Numbered from the stretch's first letter, positions 17,960-27,452 are shown. The stretch: 64,000 nt of DNA from CAMCXE01 sp036520615 (GCA_036520615.1 DATDJI010000017.1:1-64000), one strand, 5' to 3'. Numbers and translations: made by a program. Notes: a model not told the origin generated them from the sequence alone.

Positions 17960-19027
17960 TTATTTGGTTGCTTCGGTTTCTTTAACTGCACTGATTTTGC
18001 CGATTACTCGGCGGTTCTGCGCTTGTTCTGCAGCAGTTTTATCGTTTTTCACGATTAACTGCTCTTCACCATAGCCTACCGCTTTTAAACGAGCCGGTGA
18101 TACGCCGAACTTCTCAACTAATACTTTCACAATTGCGTCAGCACGTTTTTGTGACAGGGTTTTGTTAAAAGCGTTTGATCCTCTAGAGTCGGTATGACCT
18201 TGAATCTCTGCAGTAGTACCTTGGTACTGCTCTAAAAACTCAGCAACCTTCTTCACTTCTGTCTCATATTCAGGCTTAACTACATCGCTGTTAGTATCAA
18301 ACAATACACTCAAGGACACATCGACATTTTCTTTCAAAATGATCGGGCAGCCGACTGCGTCTACTTTCAATTTAACAGGAGTGTTCGGGCATTTATCTGC
18401 ATCGTCGGTTACGCCGTCGTGATCAGAATCTAAAGGTGCGGCGGCAACTACTGGCGCTGCTGCAACTGGCGCAGGAGCTGGAGCTGCTTTATTGCCAAAA
18501 GAATAACCAAAACCCACTGACAAAGCCGTATGGGTATCTGAATAATCCAGTGTATGAAATACTTTAGCTTCAGTGCGAATTACAAAATGATCCGTAACGA
18601 ATTTCTTTAAGCCTATACCTAGATCAACTGCAGTTTGAGCGTTTTTAGCGGAAACACCTGCAACATCTATATCTTGTTGATATTCCGATACACCCAATAA
18701 AACGAACGGTGATAAATCATCGGATTCTGCAAAATGGTAAAGGCCGTCAAGGCTTAGCGATTGTACGTCGATGTCGACAAATTGATTTTGGCGAATACCA
18801 GAATCAGCGCGCGCATAGGTTAATTCAACAGCAAAAGGATTATCGAAACGGTAACCGGCTGATAAGGATCCGCCAATAGAATCCTTCATATCGGTGCCGT
18901 TTTCATCAAGGTTATCGTATTTATTAAACGGAATTCCAAGATAAGCTTCAACGCCCGCTGCTGAAGCGATTCCAGGTGTTAATACGGCAGCAATAATTGC
19001 GGCGCGCAGAATATTAGGCTTTTTCAT
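17960..19027 (-). CDS. OmpA-family outer-membrane porin (OprF-like)
   Basis: 355 residues. The signal peptide ends in ASA near residue 23, followed by an eight-stranded beta-barrel domain (to about 180; GYRFDNPFAVELTYARADSG). Next come an Ala/Pro-rich hinge (APAPAPVAAAPVVAAAP), a thrombospondin type 3-like calcium-binding repeat (DSDHDGVTDDADKCPNTP), and a C-terminal OmpA peptidoglycan-binding domain (about 235-345; IQGHTDSRGSNAFNKTLSQK). The domain order matches OprF. It anchors the outer membrane to the cell wall and may form small pores. GAGGAG precedes the ATG and an AT-rich promoter region lies at 19040-19090. It is monocistronic with its own terminator. Confidence 0.94.
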   Translation of the reverse strand: MKKPNILRAAIIAAVLTPGIASAAGVEAYLGIPFNKYDNLDENGTDMKDSIGGSLSAGYRFDNPFAVELTYARADSGIRQNQFVDIDVQSLSLDGLYHFAESDDLSPFVLLGVSEYQQDIDVAGVSAKNAQTAVDLGIGLKKFVTDHFVIRTEAKVFHTLDYSDTHTALSVGFGYSFGNKAAPAPAPVAAAPVVAAAPLDSDHDGVTDDADKCPNTPVKLKVDAVGCPIILKENVDVSLSVLFDTNSDVVKPEYETEVKKVAEFLEQYQGTTAEIQGHTDSRGSNAFNKTLSQKRADAIVKVLVEKFGVSPARLKAVGYGEEQLIVKNDKTAAEQAQNRRVIGKISAVKETEATK

Positions 19028-19159
19028 AGCCGACTCCTCAGTAGTGTAGTATTTAAGTTAATTTGATAATTATTATTAAAATGGTGTCGCAAGCGACAAG
19101 AGATAGGAATATAACGCAATTAGATCATTTTCATTGTTTAAGCGCAACCTCAGGTATTT

Positions 19160-19852
19160 TTAGCTCTTAGCAACTAGAATGTCCCACACTCCATGACCAA
19201 GATTTTCGCCTCGTTTTTCAAATTTTGTAACCGGGCGATAATCCGGGCGTTTTGCATAGCCGTTTGAATCGCCCAAATTACGCCAACCTCCGGATTGCTC
19301 AACGATGTCGAGCATGTATTCGGCATAGGGTTGCCAATCCGTTGCCATATGTAATACACCCCCCTGCCTTAATTTTTTCTGAACCAACTGTAAAAACTCA
19401 ATCTGTACCACGCGACGCTTATGGTGTTTCTTCTTGTGCCATGGATCAGGGAAAAATAATTGAAAGCGATCGATACAATTATCGGCAAAACAATCTTTTA
19501 GAACGTCGGTGGCATCAGCCATATAAACTTTTAGATTTTTAATCGCCTCCTTCCCTGCGTTATTAATCAACCGTCCGACTCCTGGCGGATGAACTTCAAT
19601 ACCGACAAAATTGCTGTTTAAATCGGCTTTTGCCATTGCATGCAATGAATCGCCCATACCAAATCCCATTTCCACCACTAATGGATTGGAATTATTAAAC
19701 TGTGCTGCGCTATCAAACGGCCCGGCAAATAAACTTACGCCGTATAGCGGCCACCAGGTATCAAATGCCGATTTTTGCCCTTCTGTCATACGCCCTGCGC
19801 GAATAACAAAACTTCTAATAGCCTTAGGATTAAATTCAGGTTTAATTAACAT
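19160..19852 (-). CDS. trmB: tRNA (guanine-N7-)-methyltransferase
   Basis: 230 residues from the ATG at 19852. It methylates N7 of G46 in the tRNA variable loop using S-adenosylmethionine. The SAM-binding segment is VEMGFGMGDSLHAMA and FVGIEVHPPGVG; the catalytic/tRNA-binding motif FPDPWHKKKHHKRR is diagnostic of TrmB. An upstream in-frame ATG at 19873 lies inside the preceding gene. The start overlaps the stop of the metallopeptidase gene by 11 bp, so the two are translationally coupled. Confidence 0.95.
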   Translation of the reverse strand: MLIKPEFNPKAIRSFVIRAGRMTEGQKSAFDTWWPLYGVSLFAGPFDSAAQFNNSNPLVVEMGFGMGDSLHAMAKADLNSNFVGIEVHPPGVGRLINNAGKEAIKNLKVYMADATDVLKDCFADNCIDRFQLFFPDPWHKKKHHKRRVVQIEFLQLVQKKLRQGGVLHMATDWQPYAEYMLDIVEQSGGWRNLGDSNGYAKRPDYRPVTKFEKRGENLGHGVWDILVAKS

Positions 19853-20579
19853 AGGTTTTATTATCCAAAACACTCCACAGTGATTCGCCGTACGTAGAAA
19901 ACCAGCGCCGCCATACAGGATATTCGGGCATTAGCTGGCCAACCGCAGACCAAAATGCTGGGGAATGGTTAAAATGTATTAAGTGACATAATTCATGCAC
20001 AACCACATATTCCATCGCTTGTGGTGGTGCGAGCGCGATAAGCCAATTGAATTGCACCTCTTTGCGCACATTACAGCTGCCCCAGCGAGAGCGATATTCT
20101 TTAATGCTTATCCGTTTGGGGTGCACGCCTAACTGAGCGGTATATTTATTAACTAACGCTGCGAATTTAATTTCGCTCTGCTCCATTACATAGGCACGCA
20201 GGCCTAAAAATAGCGCTTGCGCAGAAGATAAATTATCCTGTGAGCGGATCAGCAGGCTATCGCCAGCTTGTATCGCTAAGGACGCTAAATCCGGCACTAA
20301 CCGCAGCAGTAAATCTTGGCCGAGAACACGAATTGAGCCGCCATCGTGCAAATTTAATTTATTCGCCGCTATTTTTTTCGCCTGCTCTGCGTGAGCAGTT
20401 AAATGTTTTTGTATCCAGCTGGATTTACTTGCGACAAACGCGTGAATAGAACTGCGCGACGCTCCCATAGGTGCATACACCTGAGCTTGAGCTTTTTTAA
20501 TGCGAATAGTCACTGTTTTACGCCGCCTCTTGCGCAAAATGGGAATGACTAAATCATTTAAATGAATAAATTCTGACAT
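19842..20579 (-). CDS. YgjP/M48-type zinc metallopeptidase
   Basis: 245 residues from the ATG at 20579 (MSEFIHLNDLVIPILRKRRR). The C-terminal half carries the WGSC motif (RSRWGSCNVRKEVQFNW) and the zinc-binding HELCHLIHFNHS helix (HExxH) followed by FWSAVGQLMPEY, the pattern of the DUF45/YgjP family related to SprT. No signal peptide is seen, so it is probably cytosolic. The physiological substrate is unknown. It sits in an operon with the RNA methyltransferase upstream and trmB downstream, pointing to a housekeeping role. Confidence 0.88.
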   Translation of the reverse strand: MSEFIHLNDLVIPILRKRRRKTVTIRIKKAQAQVYAPMGASRSSIHAFVASKSSWIQKHLTAHAEQAKKIAANKLNLHDGGSIRVLGQDLLLRLVPDLASLAIQAGDSLLIRSQDNLSSAQALFLGLRAYVMEQSEIKFAALVNKYTAQLGVHPKRISIKEYRSRWGSCNVRKEVQFNWLIALAPPQAMEYVVVHELCHLIHFNHSPAFWSAVGQLMPEYPVWRRWFSTYGESLWSVLDNKTYVN

Positions 20580-20583
20580 TAAT

Positions 20584-21711
20584 TTATCGCCGCACAAAAC
20601 GCGCTAATAATTCCACATGGGGAGTCTGCGGAAACATGTCGAGCGGCTGCGTGAGCGCTAAGCGAAAACCCTGTTTATTTAATGCTTGAGCATCACGAAT
20701 AAACGTCGCTAAATCGCAGGAAATATATAGGATCGTATTAATAGCGGTATTTTTAGCTTGCAATTGATCCACCGTTTTTAATCCGTCGCGCGGCGGGTCC
20801 AATACAACTACTACTGGCTTAAGGCGTTTTAAAAGATACGCAAGCGCCCCCTCTTTAAATAAATCCACTACCTGAGTAGTGACGCCGGGCAAATTCTGTG
20901 CGTTGAGAGTGTCAATTGCTTCTGCCACCACATCCACAGCAACAACAGAGGTAAACCCCTCGCTGGCTAAAATTTGCGTGAAATTGCCGGAGCCGGCAAA
21001 CAATTCTAATACGGTGTCATCTCTGTTGCATGCCTGTAGCTCCTGTTTAAGCCACTGCTGCATATAGGCATTTTGCGCGCTATTACCCTGGGCAAAGGGA
21101 AGCCGCTGATTGGAGCGGAATTCAGTTTCGTTAATATCCCAAGTGACCCAGGGCTGCTTGCGCTGATTACCCTGCGGTTGCGCCTTTACTTGAACCTGAA
21201 CTGCACGCAGCTGTTCGGCGCATTTAGGTGTTAGCAACAGGCATTGTTCTACTTCGACCAATCGATGGCTCGCACCTGCAACAAAACCCAATTGATTTCC
21301 CAAAGACTTCAGTTGCGCTCGATTGCGATAAGTGAATTCATCTTGCGAACGTACAATCGGGCGCACTTCCACAGCTGGATCTAAACGATGTACCGCCTGG
21401 GTGACGCGCTCCTGCTTAGCCTGCAGTTGCTCGTCATAATCGATAAATTGCCAAGGGCAGCCGCCGCAGTGTTTTGCGCTGGGGCCGTGATACGGGCAAG
21501 GTGCCACGCGGCGCTTGGGGTGTGGGGTGATGATCTGCACCAGCTCACTCAAGGCAAACTGGTTTTTGATTTGAGTGATTTTGGCTTCCACCTGCTCGCC
21601 AATCCAAACTCCCGGCACAAATACCACTCGCCCACAGGGGTGATCGACAATGCCATTACCCTCACTGGTGAGGGCGCGCACGGTACCGGTAAAACGTTCA
21701 GAGATTTGCAT
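20584..21711 (-). CDS. TrmA/RlmD-family 23S rRNA (uracil-5-)-methyltransferase
   Basis: 375 residues from the ATG at 21711 (MQISERFTGTVRALTSEGNG), which starts directly in the TRAM RNA-binding domain; the frame extends 44 codons upstream without conserved sequence. Cysteines CPYHGP and HCGGCPW plus QCLLL are consistent with the [4Fe-4S] site of RlmC/RlmD enzymes. The SAM motif is VLELFAGSGNFTQ. The catalytic cysteine lies in LYISCDLATF and the end matches DMFPQTPHVELLA. It methylates a uridine of RNA at C5; which uridine cannot be decided from sequence. The stop lies 4 bp before the next gene. Confidence 0.88.
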   Translation of the reverse strand: MQISERFTGTVRALTSEGNGIVDHPCGRVVFVPGVWIGEQVEAKITQIKNQFALSELVQIITPHPKRRVAPCPYHGPSAKHCGGCPWQFIDYDEQLQAKQERVTQAVHRLDPAVEVRPIVRSQDEFTYRNRAQLKSLGNQLGFVAGASHRLVEVEQCLLLTPKCAEQLRAVQVQVKAQPQGNQRKQPWVTWDINETEFRSNQRLPFAQGNSAQNAYMQQWLKQELQACNRDDTVLELFAGSGNFTQILASEGFTSVVAVDVVAEAIDTLNAQNLPGVTTQVVDLFKEGALAYLLKRLKPVVVVLDPPRDGLKTVDQLQAKNTAINTILYISCDLATFIRDAQALNKQGFRLALTQPLDMFPQTPHVELLARFVRR

Positions 21712-22072
21712 AGGCTGGCTGGCTAAATTTTGGCGGGGGATTCTACCGAAAATCAACGAGGTCAGCTGACTATTTTCCCTATCAAAGCAATTCCTGAAGT
21801 CCAAATTACAAATCCACCTATTTAAGCGTACCTCGGCGGGCATTTAAGTTCATGCAAGGCCGCCGGAATTATTCAATTTCTCAACGATTGCGACCAGTAA
21901 GTCGTAGTGGTGTTTTATTGAATATGCCAAGTAGATCGCATACCATGCCGCGACCGCAGGCTAGCAGCAATATGGCTTCTACTTATAAATTGCCTGTTTA
22001 TCGAATGCGGTTAACACGGACGCAACCTTTGTTCAAAGGCTGTGCAATATGACTTTTTCGAGGATTAGAAAA
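21712..22072. other. Intergenic region upstream of the amber-interrupted lipoprotein gene
   Basis: 361-bp divergent spacer. A 66-codon open frame at 21852-22052 has no recognisable features and I do not call it. AGGA lies 8 bases before the ATG at 22073. Nothing else identified. Confidence 0.4.
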
Positions 22073-22576
22073 ATGAGAAATTTCACCAAGGCAGTTAATT
22101 CATTCTTTTTTAAATAGTTAGGATTAGCACTTTTTCTGAGTGCGGGACTGACTGGATGTGGCGGAGGCGGGTCAGATGGGACCGCACCCTCCGGACCAAT
22201 TACCAGCACATACGTCAACGTAAAAGTTTACGATCCGACGCCCACTACTCACCCCTATTATTGCGGAGCAAAGGGTGATATATCAGCGCCAAATTTAACA
22301 GATCCAAAGCCGTTTTTACTAAACAATGATTTTTCGCATCCATCCTATGAGGATGGTTCAGTGAACCTAAAGACTAACAGTGATTTCTCAGTTTTCGTAG
22401 AAAACTGGCAATGCGCTTGCAGCTCAACGTCAACTAGCTGCGGAGCTGTAAATCCAGGCCAATTGGTAATTGGCAGCATCATCTCCCCAGTATATATCGA
22501 TTTAACTCCATCTCTCCGTGGCGCGACTCTTAAATTCCATATCGATGCGTACGGTAAAATATCTAGATTAAATTAA
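22073..22576 (+). pseudogene. Small lipoprotein gene interrupted by an in-frame TAG in the signal peptide
   Basis: The frame from the ATG at 22073 (AGGA, 8-base spacing) reads MRNFTKAVNSFFFK, then TAG at 22115-22117. It then continues without another stop for 152 codons to TAA at 22574. The sequence after the TAG completes a textbook lipoprotein signal: LGLALFLSAG then LTGC followed by a Gly-rich linker. The mature part (about 140 residues) has four or more cysteines (CGAK, CACSS, SCGAV) and ends in a beta-rich segment. I do not recognise a family. No alternative start lies between the TAG and the lipobox, so either the gene is dead, the amber codon is suppressed, or the base is a sequencing error. 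The otherwise intact frame says the lesion is recent. Confidence 0.75.
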
Positions 22577-22638
22577 TACTCCGGCCCCTGACGCGATTTT
22601 TCGGCGCGGAAGGGGATTCTATTTTTTAAAATTCGATT

Positions 22639-25600
22639 TCAATAAACGTCTCGTAAATAGCGTTTTTGATCAGCCAGGGCGCGCAGCTCTTCTTCGGCGC
22701 GATCGTGGCTCATAGCGCCTTGGCGAGCGATGACGTTTATTAATGCGGCGTCTACGTCTTTTGCCATACGGCTGGCATCGCCGCAGACATAAATATGCGC
22801 GCCTTCATTTAGCCAATGCCAAAGCTCGCCAGCTTCTTCTTCGATGCGATTTTGCACGTATATTTTTTCAGCCTGGTCACGAGAAAACGCGAGGCTTAAT
22901 TTGTGTAGATAGCCCTGCTCTTTAATTGCGTGCAATTCGTCGGAAAAATAATAATCGTAGGCTTTTTGTTGCTCACCGAAAAACAACCAGTTTTTACCAG
23001 CGGCGCCCAGAGCCTGACGCTCCTGTAAAAAGCCGCGAAAGGGTGCCACGCCAGTACCAGGGCCAATCATAATAATAGGTAAGTTGTGATCCTTAGGTAA
23101 TTTAAAATGTTTATTCGGCTGCACATAAATCGGAATTTCATCATCGGCTGCACGATCAGCTAAATAACACGAGCTAACACCCCGATGTTGTTGCTGATTA
23201 AATTGATAGCGCACTGCGGACACACACAACTGTACCTGATCGCTAAACGCTTTGGGGCTAGAGGCGATTGAGTAAAGTCTTGGCTGTAATTTTTTTAACT
23301 GGCCGAGCCATTGATCTGCACTAACAGACACAGGAAATTCACGCAGCAAATCAATTAATTGCCTACCGTACAGCCAAGTTTTTAATTCGTTTTTATCGGC
23401 GTTTAGCCGCGCGTCAAGCTCCCGGTTGGCACTCTGCTGGGCGATAAATTTTAGCGTGTCCGGGTGCGGTTTGCCTATTTCATAATAGTGAATTAGCGCA
23501 TGCGCCAAACTCATCTCACCCACTTTAGGCACAGCTACTGACACGTCCGCAGGCAGATTTAATTGCTCAAGCAAAGCCTGAACTAACATCGGATCATTCT
23601 TTGGCATTACACCTAAAGCATCACCAGCCTCATAACTGAGCCCATCACCAAGGGAAAAACCAAATAAACGTACGTCTTTATTCGAGCCTGCAGCATTTAG
23701 TTTTTCGTTAGTCACTAAGCGCGCAGCATAGGGATTACTTTTATTAAAAGTTGTCGCGCCCGGGGCATTAATGGAATTCTTTAATGCAGGAGATACATCT
23801 GCAGAAGTTTCGACTGGCGGTTTTACTTCAGCTAAAACCGCATTTAAGTTCTCCAGCCAGTGATCAAAATTGCTTTGATAATCACTATCGCATTCAACAC
23901 GGGCTAATAAATGTTCACCGCCGAGCTCCAACAGGCGTGCATCGAGTTTTTTCCCATATCCGCAAAACTGATCGTAATTGGAATCACCCAACGCAAGCAC
24001 TGCAAATTTTAAATGGTGTAATTGGGGAGCCGCGACGGAATTAATAAAATGCCAAAAATTCTGCGCATTATCTGGCGCATCGCCATCGCCGAAGGTGCTG
24101 GCAATTAATACTAGGTACTGGTGTTCGGCCAGTTGCGCGCTGTTGTAGTCGTCCATGCTGGCAAGCGCAACATGCCAACCCTGGTTTTGCAATTGCGCCG
24201 CACAGGTTTGCGCGAGGGCTTCGGCATTGCCGGTTTGCGAGCCAAATAACACGCTTATGCTAGGGCCTTGCGCGCAAGGAGCAGTTAATGCCGAGGCCGT
24301 GCGGCTAAATAGGCCAGCTAATAATCCATCTAACCAATAGCGTTTTTCAGTATTAAATGGAGCCGAGGCTGGAATAACGGGAACCTCTGCAGTTGCCGGT
24401 GCATTTTTCAGCCCTTCCAGCAGACCACTTAAATACCATTGTTCCGGTTCATTAAATTCTGGCGTCGCTCGCGGGGCTATAGCTAGCGACTGAATAAATC
24501 TGCTTAATTCAGAAGATGCATCGGGTGGGGCATCAGTAATGTCCAGAGTATTAATTAGCGTGATTTTTTGTAAGGCCACGGCACATATTTTTAATTCAGG
24601 TTGCTGGGAGATTGGGTCTACGTAATCGCTGGTTACAGCATTAATACAGAGGTTTTCGCCAAATACATCGTTCCAATGAATTGGTGCAAAACAGCTACCT
24701 TGCACAACGCGATCAGTAATTACTGCGGGTAAAACAGCGGTGCCGCGGCGGGAGCTTATTTGCACGGAGTCCTTATTATTAATTCCCAACAGCTGGGCGT
24801 CTTGGGGATTTATTTCAATAAAGGTGCCGGGATTTAATTTATTAAGAGTGGCGATCTTGCCGGTTTTGGTAAGCGTGTGCCATTGATGCTGTACCCGGCC
24901 GGTATTAAGCATTAAAGGGAATTCCGCACAGGGCATTTCAGCGGGAGCCAAATGCGGCCGCGCTAAAAATTGTGCTTTGCCGCTACCGGTGGCAAATACT
25001 AGCGCGGGTTGAGTGCCGTCGGCGTCGCGCTTAAGTGTCTGGCTGCGGCCATCATTTATATAGCGCACGGGGCTGCGCGATGAGGTTTGCTCTTGCGGCA
25101 TTGGCCACTGCAGCGGCTCTTCGCGCAGACGCTTAAAACTTACGCCGCGCAGGTCCCAACCGGTTTTGGGATTATGAAAACGCTTAATCTCCTCGAATAC
25201 TTCCTCGGCACTGGAAAAATTAAAGCCCTGCTCAAAGCCCATAGCTTTAGCGACTTCGGCAATAATCCGCCAATCGGCCATAGCTTCACCCGGTGGCAAC
25301 ACCGCCTGCTGCATCAGCGTAATGTTGCGCTCGGAGTTGATCATCGTACCTTCGGCTTCTGCCCAGAGCGCACCCGGCAAGAGCACGTCGGCGTAGACGT
25401 TAGTTTCGGTGTCGAGGAAAGCATCTTGAGCAATAACCAGTTCGGCGGCTTTAAGCCCGTCGATAACTGTTTGCCGGTTAGGCACACTTGCCACTGGATT
25501 GGTACAGATGATCCAACAAGCCTTCACCACTCCGGCTGCCATCTGCTCGAATAGATCTATCGTACCCTTGCCCAATTGCGTGGTAAGCGTGCCTGGTGGC

Positions 25601-26730
25601 AACTGCCAAATCGCCTCGACCTCAGCGCGTTCAGAGTCCACAAGCAAACTGCGCTGGCCGGGCAGGCCTGGCCCCATGTAACCCATCTCTCGCCCGCCCA
25701 TAGCGTTGGGCTGGCCGGTTAGAGAAAATGGGCCGGAGCCTGGCCTACAGATTTTGCCCGTGGCCAAATGCAAATTACAGATGGCATTGGTGTTCCAGGT
25801 GCCGTGCGTACTTTGGTTGAGCCCCATCGTCCAGCAGGTCATAAACTCTGGCGCTGCGCCTATCAGTGCCGCTGCAGCTTGAATATCCTCTGCGCTTAAG
25901 CCTGTTACGGCACTTACCGCCTCGGGCGTGTAATCCCCGAGCATTGTCTCTACCTGCTCCCAGCCATTGGTGTACTGGGCGATAAAGTCTGCATCGGTAG
26001 CGCCAGCCTTATGCAACAAATACAGCAACCCGTTAAGTAACGCTAAATCGGTGCCGGGTTTTATATGCAAAAACAGATCGGCTTTATCCGCCGTAGTCGT
26101 GCGGCGCGGGTCAACAACAATTAACTTAGCCCCCGCCTTTACCCGCTCCATCATCCGCAAATACAAAATCGGATGGCAATCGGCCATGTTGGAGCCGATA
26201 ACTAAAAATAAATTAGTGGCTTCAAAATCCTGGTAGGAACCCGGCGGCGCATCGGACCCAAGTGATAACTTATACCCTGCCCCTGCGCTGGCCATACACA
26301 AGCGCGAGTTGGATTCGATGAGGTTTGTGCCGATGTAGCCTTTGGCCAGTTTATTAGCTAAATACTGCGCCTCAGTGGACATTTGGCCGGACACATAAAA
26401 GCTAACAGCGCCGGGGCCGTAGGTCGCTCGAATGCGATTTAGCTCCGATGAGGTGTGAGCAATAGCCGCGCTGATCGGTGTAGGCACTGGGCTTTGCGCG
26501 CGAATTTGGCGTACATAGGCTTTATCTAAACGACCTGCATGGCTCAGCACCTGGTGGCTGGTCGAGCCCTTAGTACACAGGCGCCCGAAGTTGGCCGGGT
26601 GGCTTTTATTGCCGCTAAGCTTAATGACTCGGTTGTCTGCCACCTCCATAACCAACCCACATCCCACACCACAATAGGGGCAAACGCTCGCTACGGATTT
26701 GGACGGGGCTAGGGAATTTGTCTGAGTCAC
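22639..26730 (-). CDS. Fusion of assimilatory nitrate reductase and sulfite-reductase-type flavoprotein
   Basis: 1363 residues, GTG start. Residues 1-730 are a NasA/NarB-type nitrate reductase. An N-terminal [4Fe-4S] site (CPYCGVGC, then C52 in GRLCTKG) precedes the bis-MGD molybdopterin fold (LIVVDPRRTTTADKAD, HGTWNTNAICNLHLATG) and the molybdopterin-dinucleotide-binding barrel (about 620-730; LNTGRVQHQWHTLTKTG). Residues 820-970 are a flavodoxin-like FMN domain (VLFGSQTGNAEALAQ). Residues 1000-1363 are the FAD/NADPH reductase of the CysJ/P450-reductase type (GPGTGVAPFRGFLQERQ, ending RYLRDVY). Electrons would run NAD(P)H-FAD-FMN-[4Fe-4S]-Mo in a single chain, reducing nitrate to nitrite in the cytosol. 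Two W/Y-L-x-GLL-x-GL motifs occur in the linker. Fusions of this type are known; the nitrite reductase partner is not in the window. Confidence 0.93.
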   Translation of the reverse strand: MTQTNSLAPSKSVASVCPYCGVGCGLVMEVADNRVIKLSGNKSHPANFGRLCTKGSTSHQVLSHAGRLDKAYVRQIRAQSPVPTPISAAIAHTSSELNRIRATYGPGAVSFYVSGQMSTEAQYLANKLAKGYIGTNLIESNSRLCMASAGAGYKLSLGSDAPPGSYQDFEATNLFLVIGSNMADCHPILYLRMMERVKAGAKLIVVDPRRTTTADKADLFLHIKPGTDLALLNGLLYLLHKAGATDADFIAQYTNGWEQVETMLGDYTPEAVSAVTGLSAEDIQAAAALIGAAPEFMTCWTMGLNQSTHGTWNTNAICNLHLATGKICRPGSGPFSLTGQPNAMGGREMGYMGPGLPGQRSLLVDSERAEVEAIWQLPPGTLTTQLGKGTIDLFEQMAAGVVKACWIICTNPVASVPNRQTVIDGLKAAELVIAQDAFLDTETNVYADVLLPGALWAEAEGTMINSERNITLMQQAVLPPGEAMADWRIIAEVAKAMGFEQGFNFSSAEEVFEEIKRFHNPKTGWDLRGVSFKRLREEPLQWPMPQEQTSSRSPVRYINDGRSQTLKRDADGTQPALVFATGSGKAQFLARPHLAPAEMPCAEFPLMLNTGRVQHQWHTLTKTGKIATLNKLNPGTFIEINPQDAQLLGINNKDSVQISSRRGTAVLPAVITDRVVQGSCFAPIHWNDVFGENLCINAVTSDYVDPISQQPELKICAVALQKITLINTLDITDAPPDASSELSRFIQSLAIAPRATPEFNEPEQWYLSGLLEGLKNAPATAEVPVIPASAPFNTEKRYWLDGLLAGLFSRTASALTAPCAQGPSISVLFGSQTGNAEALAQTCAAQLQNQGWHVALASMDDYNSAQLAEHQYLVLIASTFGDGDAPDNAQNFWHFINSVAAPQLHHLKFAVLALGDSNYDQFCGYGKKLDARLLELGGEHLLARVECDSDYQSNFDHWLENLNAVLAEVKPPVETSADVSPALKNSINAPGATTFNKSNPYAARLVTNEKLNAAGSNKDVRLFGFSLGDGLSYEAGDALGVMPKNDPMLVQALLEQLNLPADVSVAVPKVGEMSLAHALIHYYEIGKPHPDTLKFIAQQSANRELDARLNADKNELKTWLYGRQLIDLLREFPVSVSADQWLGQLKKLQPRLYSIASSPKAFSDQVQLCVSAVRYQFNQQQHRGVSSCYLADRAADDEIPIYVQPNKHFKLPKDHNLPIIMIGPGTGVAPFRGFLQERQALGAAGKNWLFFGEQQKAYDYYFSDELHAIKEQGYLHKLSLAFSRDQAEKIYVQNRIEEEAGELWHWLNEGAHIYVCGDASRMAKDVDAALINVIARQGAMSHDRAEEELRALADQKRYLRDVY

Positions 26731-26757
26731 AGCGGTTTGGCTCTAAGGGCATAATGC

Positions 26758-26779
26758 TGGCATAGCAATGCCTATGCCA
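26758..26779. promoter_or_regulatory. Inverted repeat just upstream of the nitrate reductase start
   Basis: TGGCATAG and CTATGCCA arms separated by 6 bases, 28 bp upstream of the GTG start. It could be an operator or a leader hairpin (nas operons are often controlled by leader antitermination), but there is no T run after it. Function is inferred only from position. Confidence 0.35.
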
Positions 26780-27125
26780 CTGCCCGCCCACCCCTAAAAC
26801 AGCAGTCCATACCATTGAAAAATAAGACCTTTTATCTTTGCCTCGGCAGCCTATAGCTTGGTCAAAACTCATTTATTTGCACGCTTAAGTCTCGCCAAAG
26901 CACCATTAACGAACACTAAGGCACCAAATAGAATCTAAAAATAAAAGAGACACCTAGCTTTACCGTGCTACAGATGAGCATGAGAGCACCAAAACGGGCC
27001 GATGTGTTTTGGATTTATCATCACATTCATGAGATATGCGCAACAAGGCGAGGTAAGAGACATATTGAAACTCGGCTTTTACTGTCCGGAGCACTAGCAC
27101 AATACGTTGGCTTGCAGGCTTTTTG

Positions 27126-27163
27126 CTCTCCCCCTTTTAAAGAGGGAGGCCGGGGCGCCCGGC
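27126..27163. repeat. Two adjacent hairpins (dispersed-repeat-like)
   Basis: CTCTCCCCCTTTTAAAGAGG followed by GAG is an imperfect inverted repeat. It runs straight into the palindrome GCCGGGGCGCCCGGC at 27149-27163 and then a G-rich stretch. This resembles dispersed intergenic repeats of proteobacterial chromosomes; copy number elsewhere is unknown. Confidence 0.55.
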
Positions 27164-27285
27164 GAGGGTGGGGGTTGCTGGCAGAGGGAAAAGTGCTCTG
27201 GAAAACAGGACAAATCCTTAACCTAATGACACTAACCCCCCACCCCCTACTTCAGAAGTACTCCCACCCACTGAGTTACTCCCTT

Positions 27286-27452
27286 GAGGGTCTGCAAACA
27301 CTCAGCACCCGAGTAAAAAGATGCGATGAGGGTCTGCAATCATTTGGCATCGCAGTAAAAAAATACGGCGAGGGTCTGTAATCATTCGACACCGCAGCAA
27401 AAAGATGCGGTGAGCCTGTGGATTTGTTCGGTGAAGGGTAAAAAGATTCGGT
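27286..27452. repeat. 42-bp tandem repeat, three good copies and one degenerate
   Basis: Copies begin at 27286, 27328, 27370 and 27412. Each of the first three starts GAGGGTCTG and contains an A-rich run (GTAAAAAGATGCG or variant) near position 30. The fourth is diverged. 42 is a multiple of three, and the minus strand is open across it with a 14-residue period, but the resulting sequence has no start context or homology I recognise. Confidence 0.85.

Noticed and set aside
27286..27452. Possible CRISPR array
   Set aside because: The repeats are directly adjacent 42-bp units with no spacers and no cas genes, so this is a tandem repeat.
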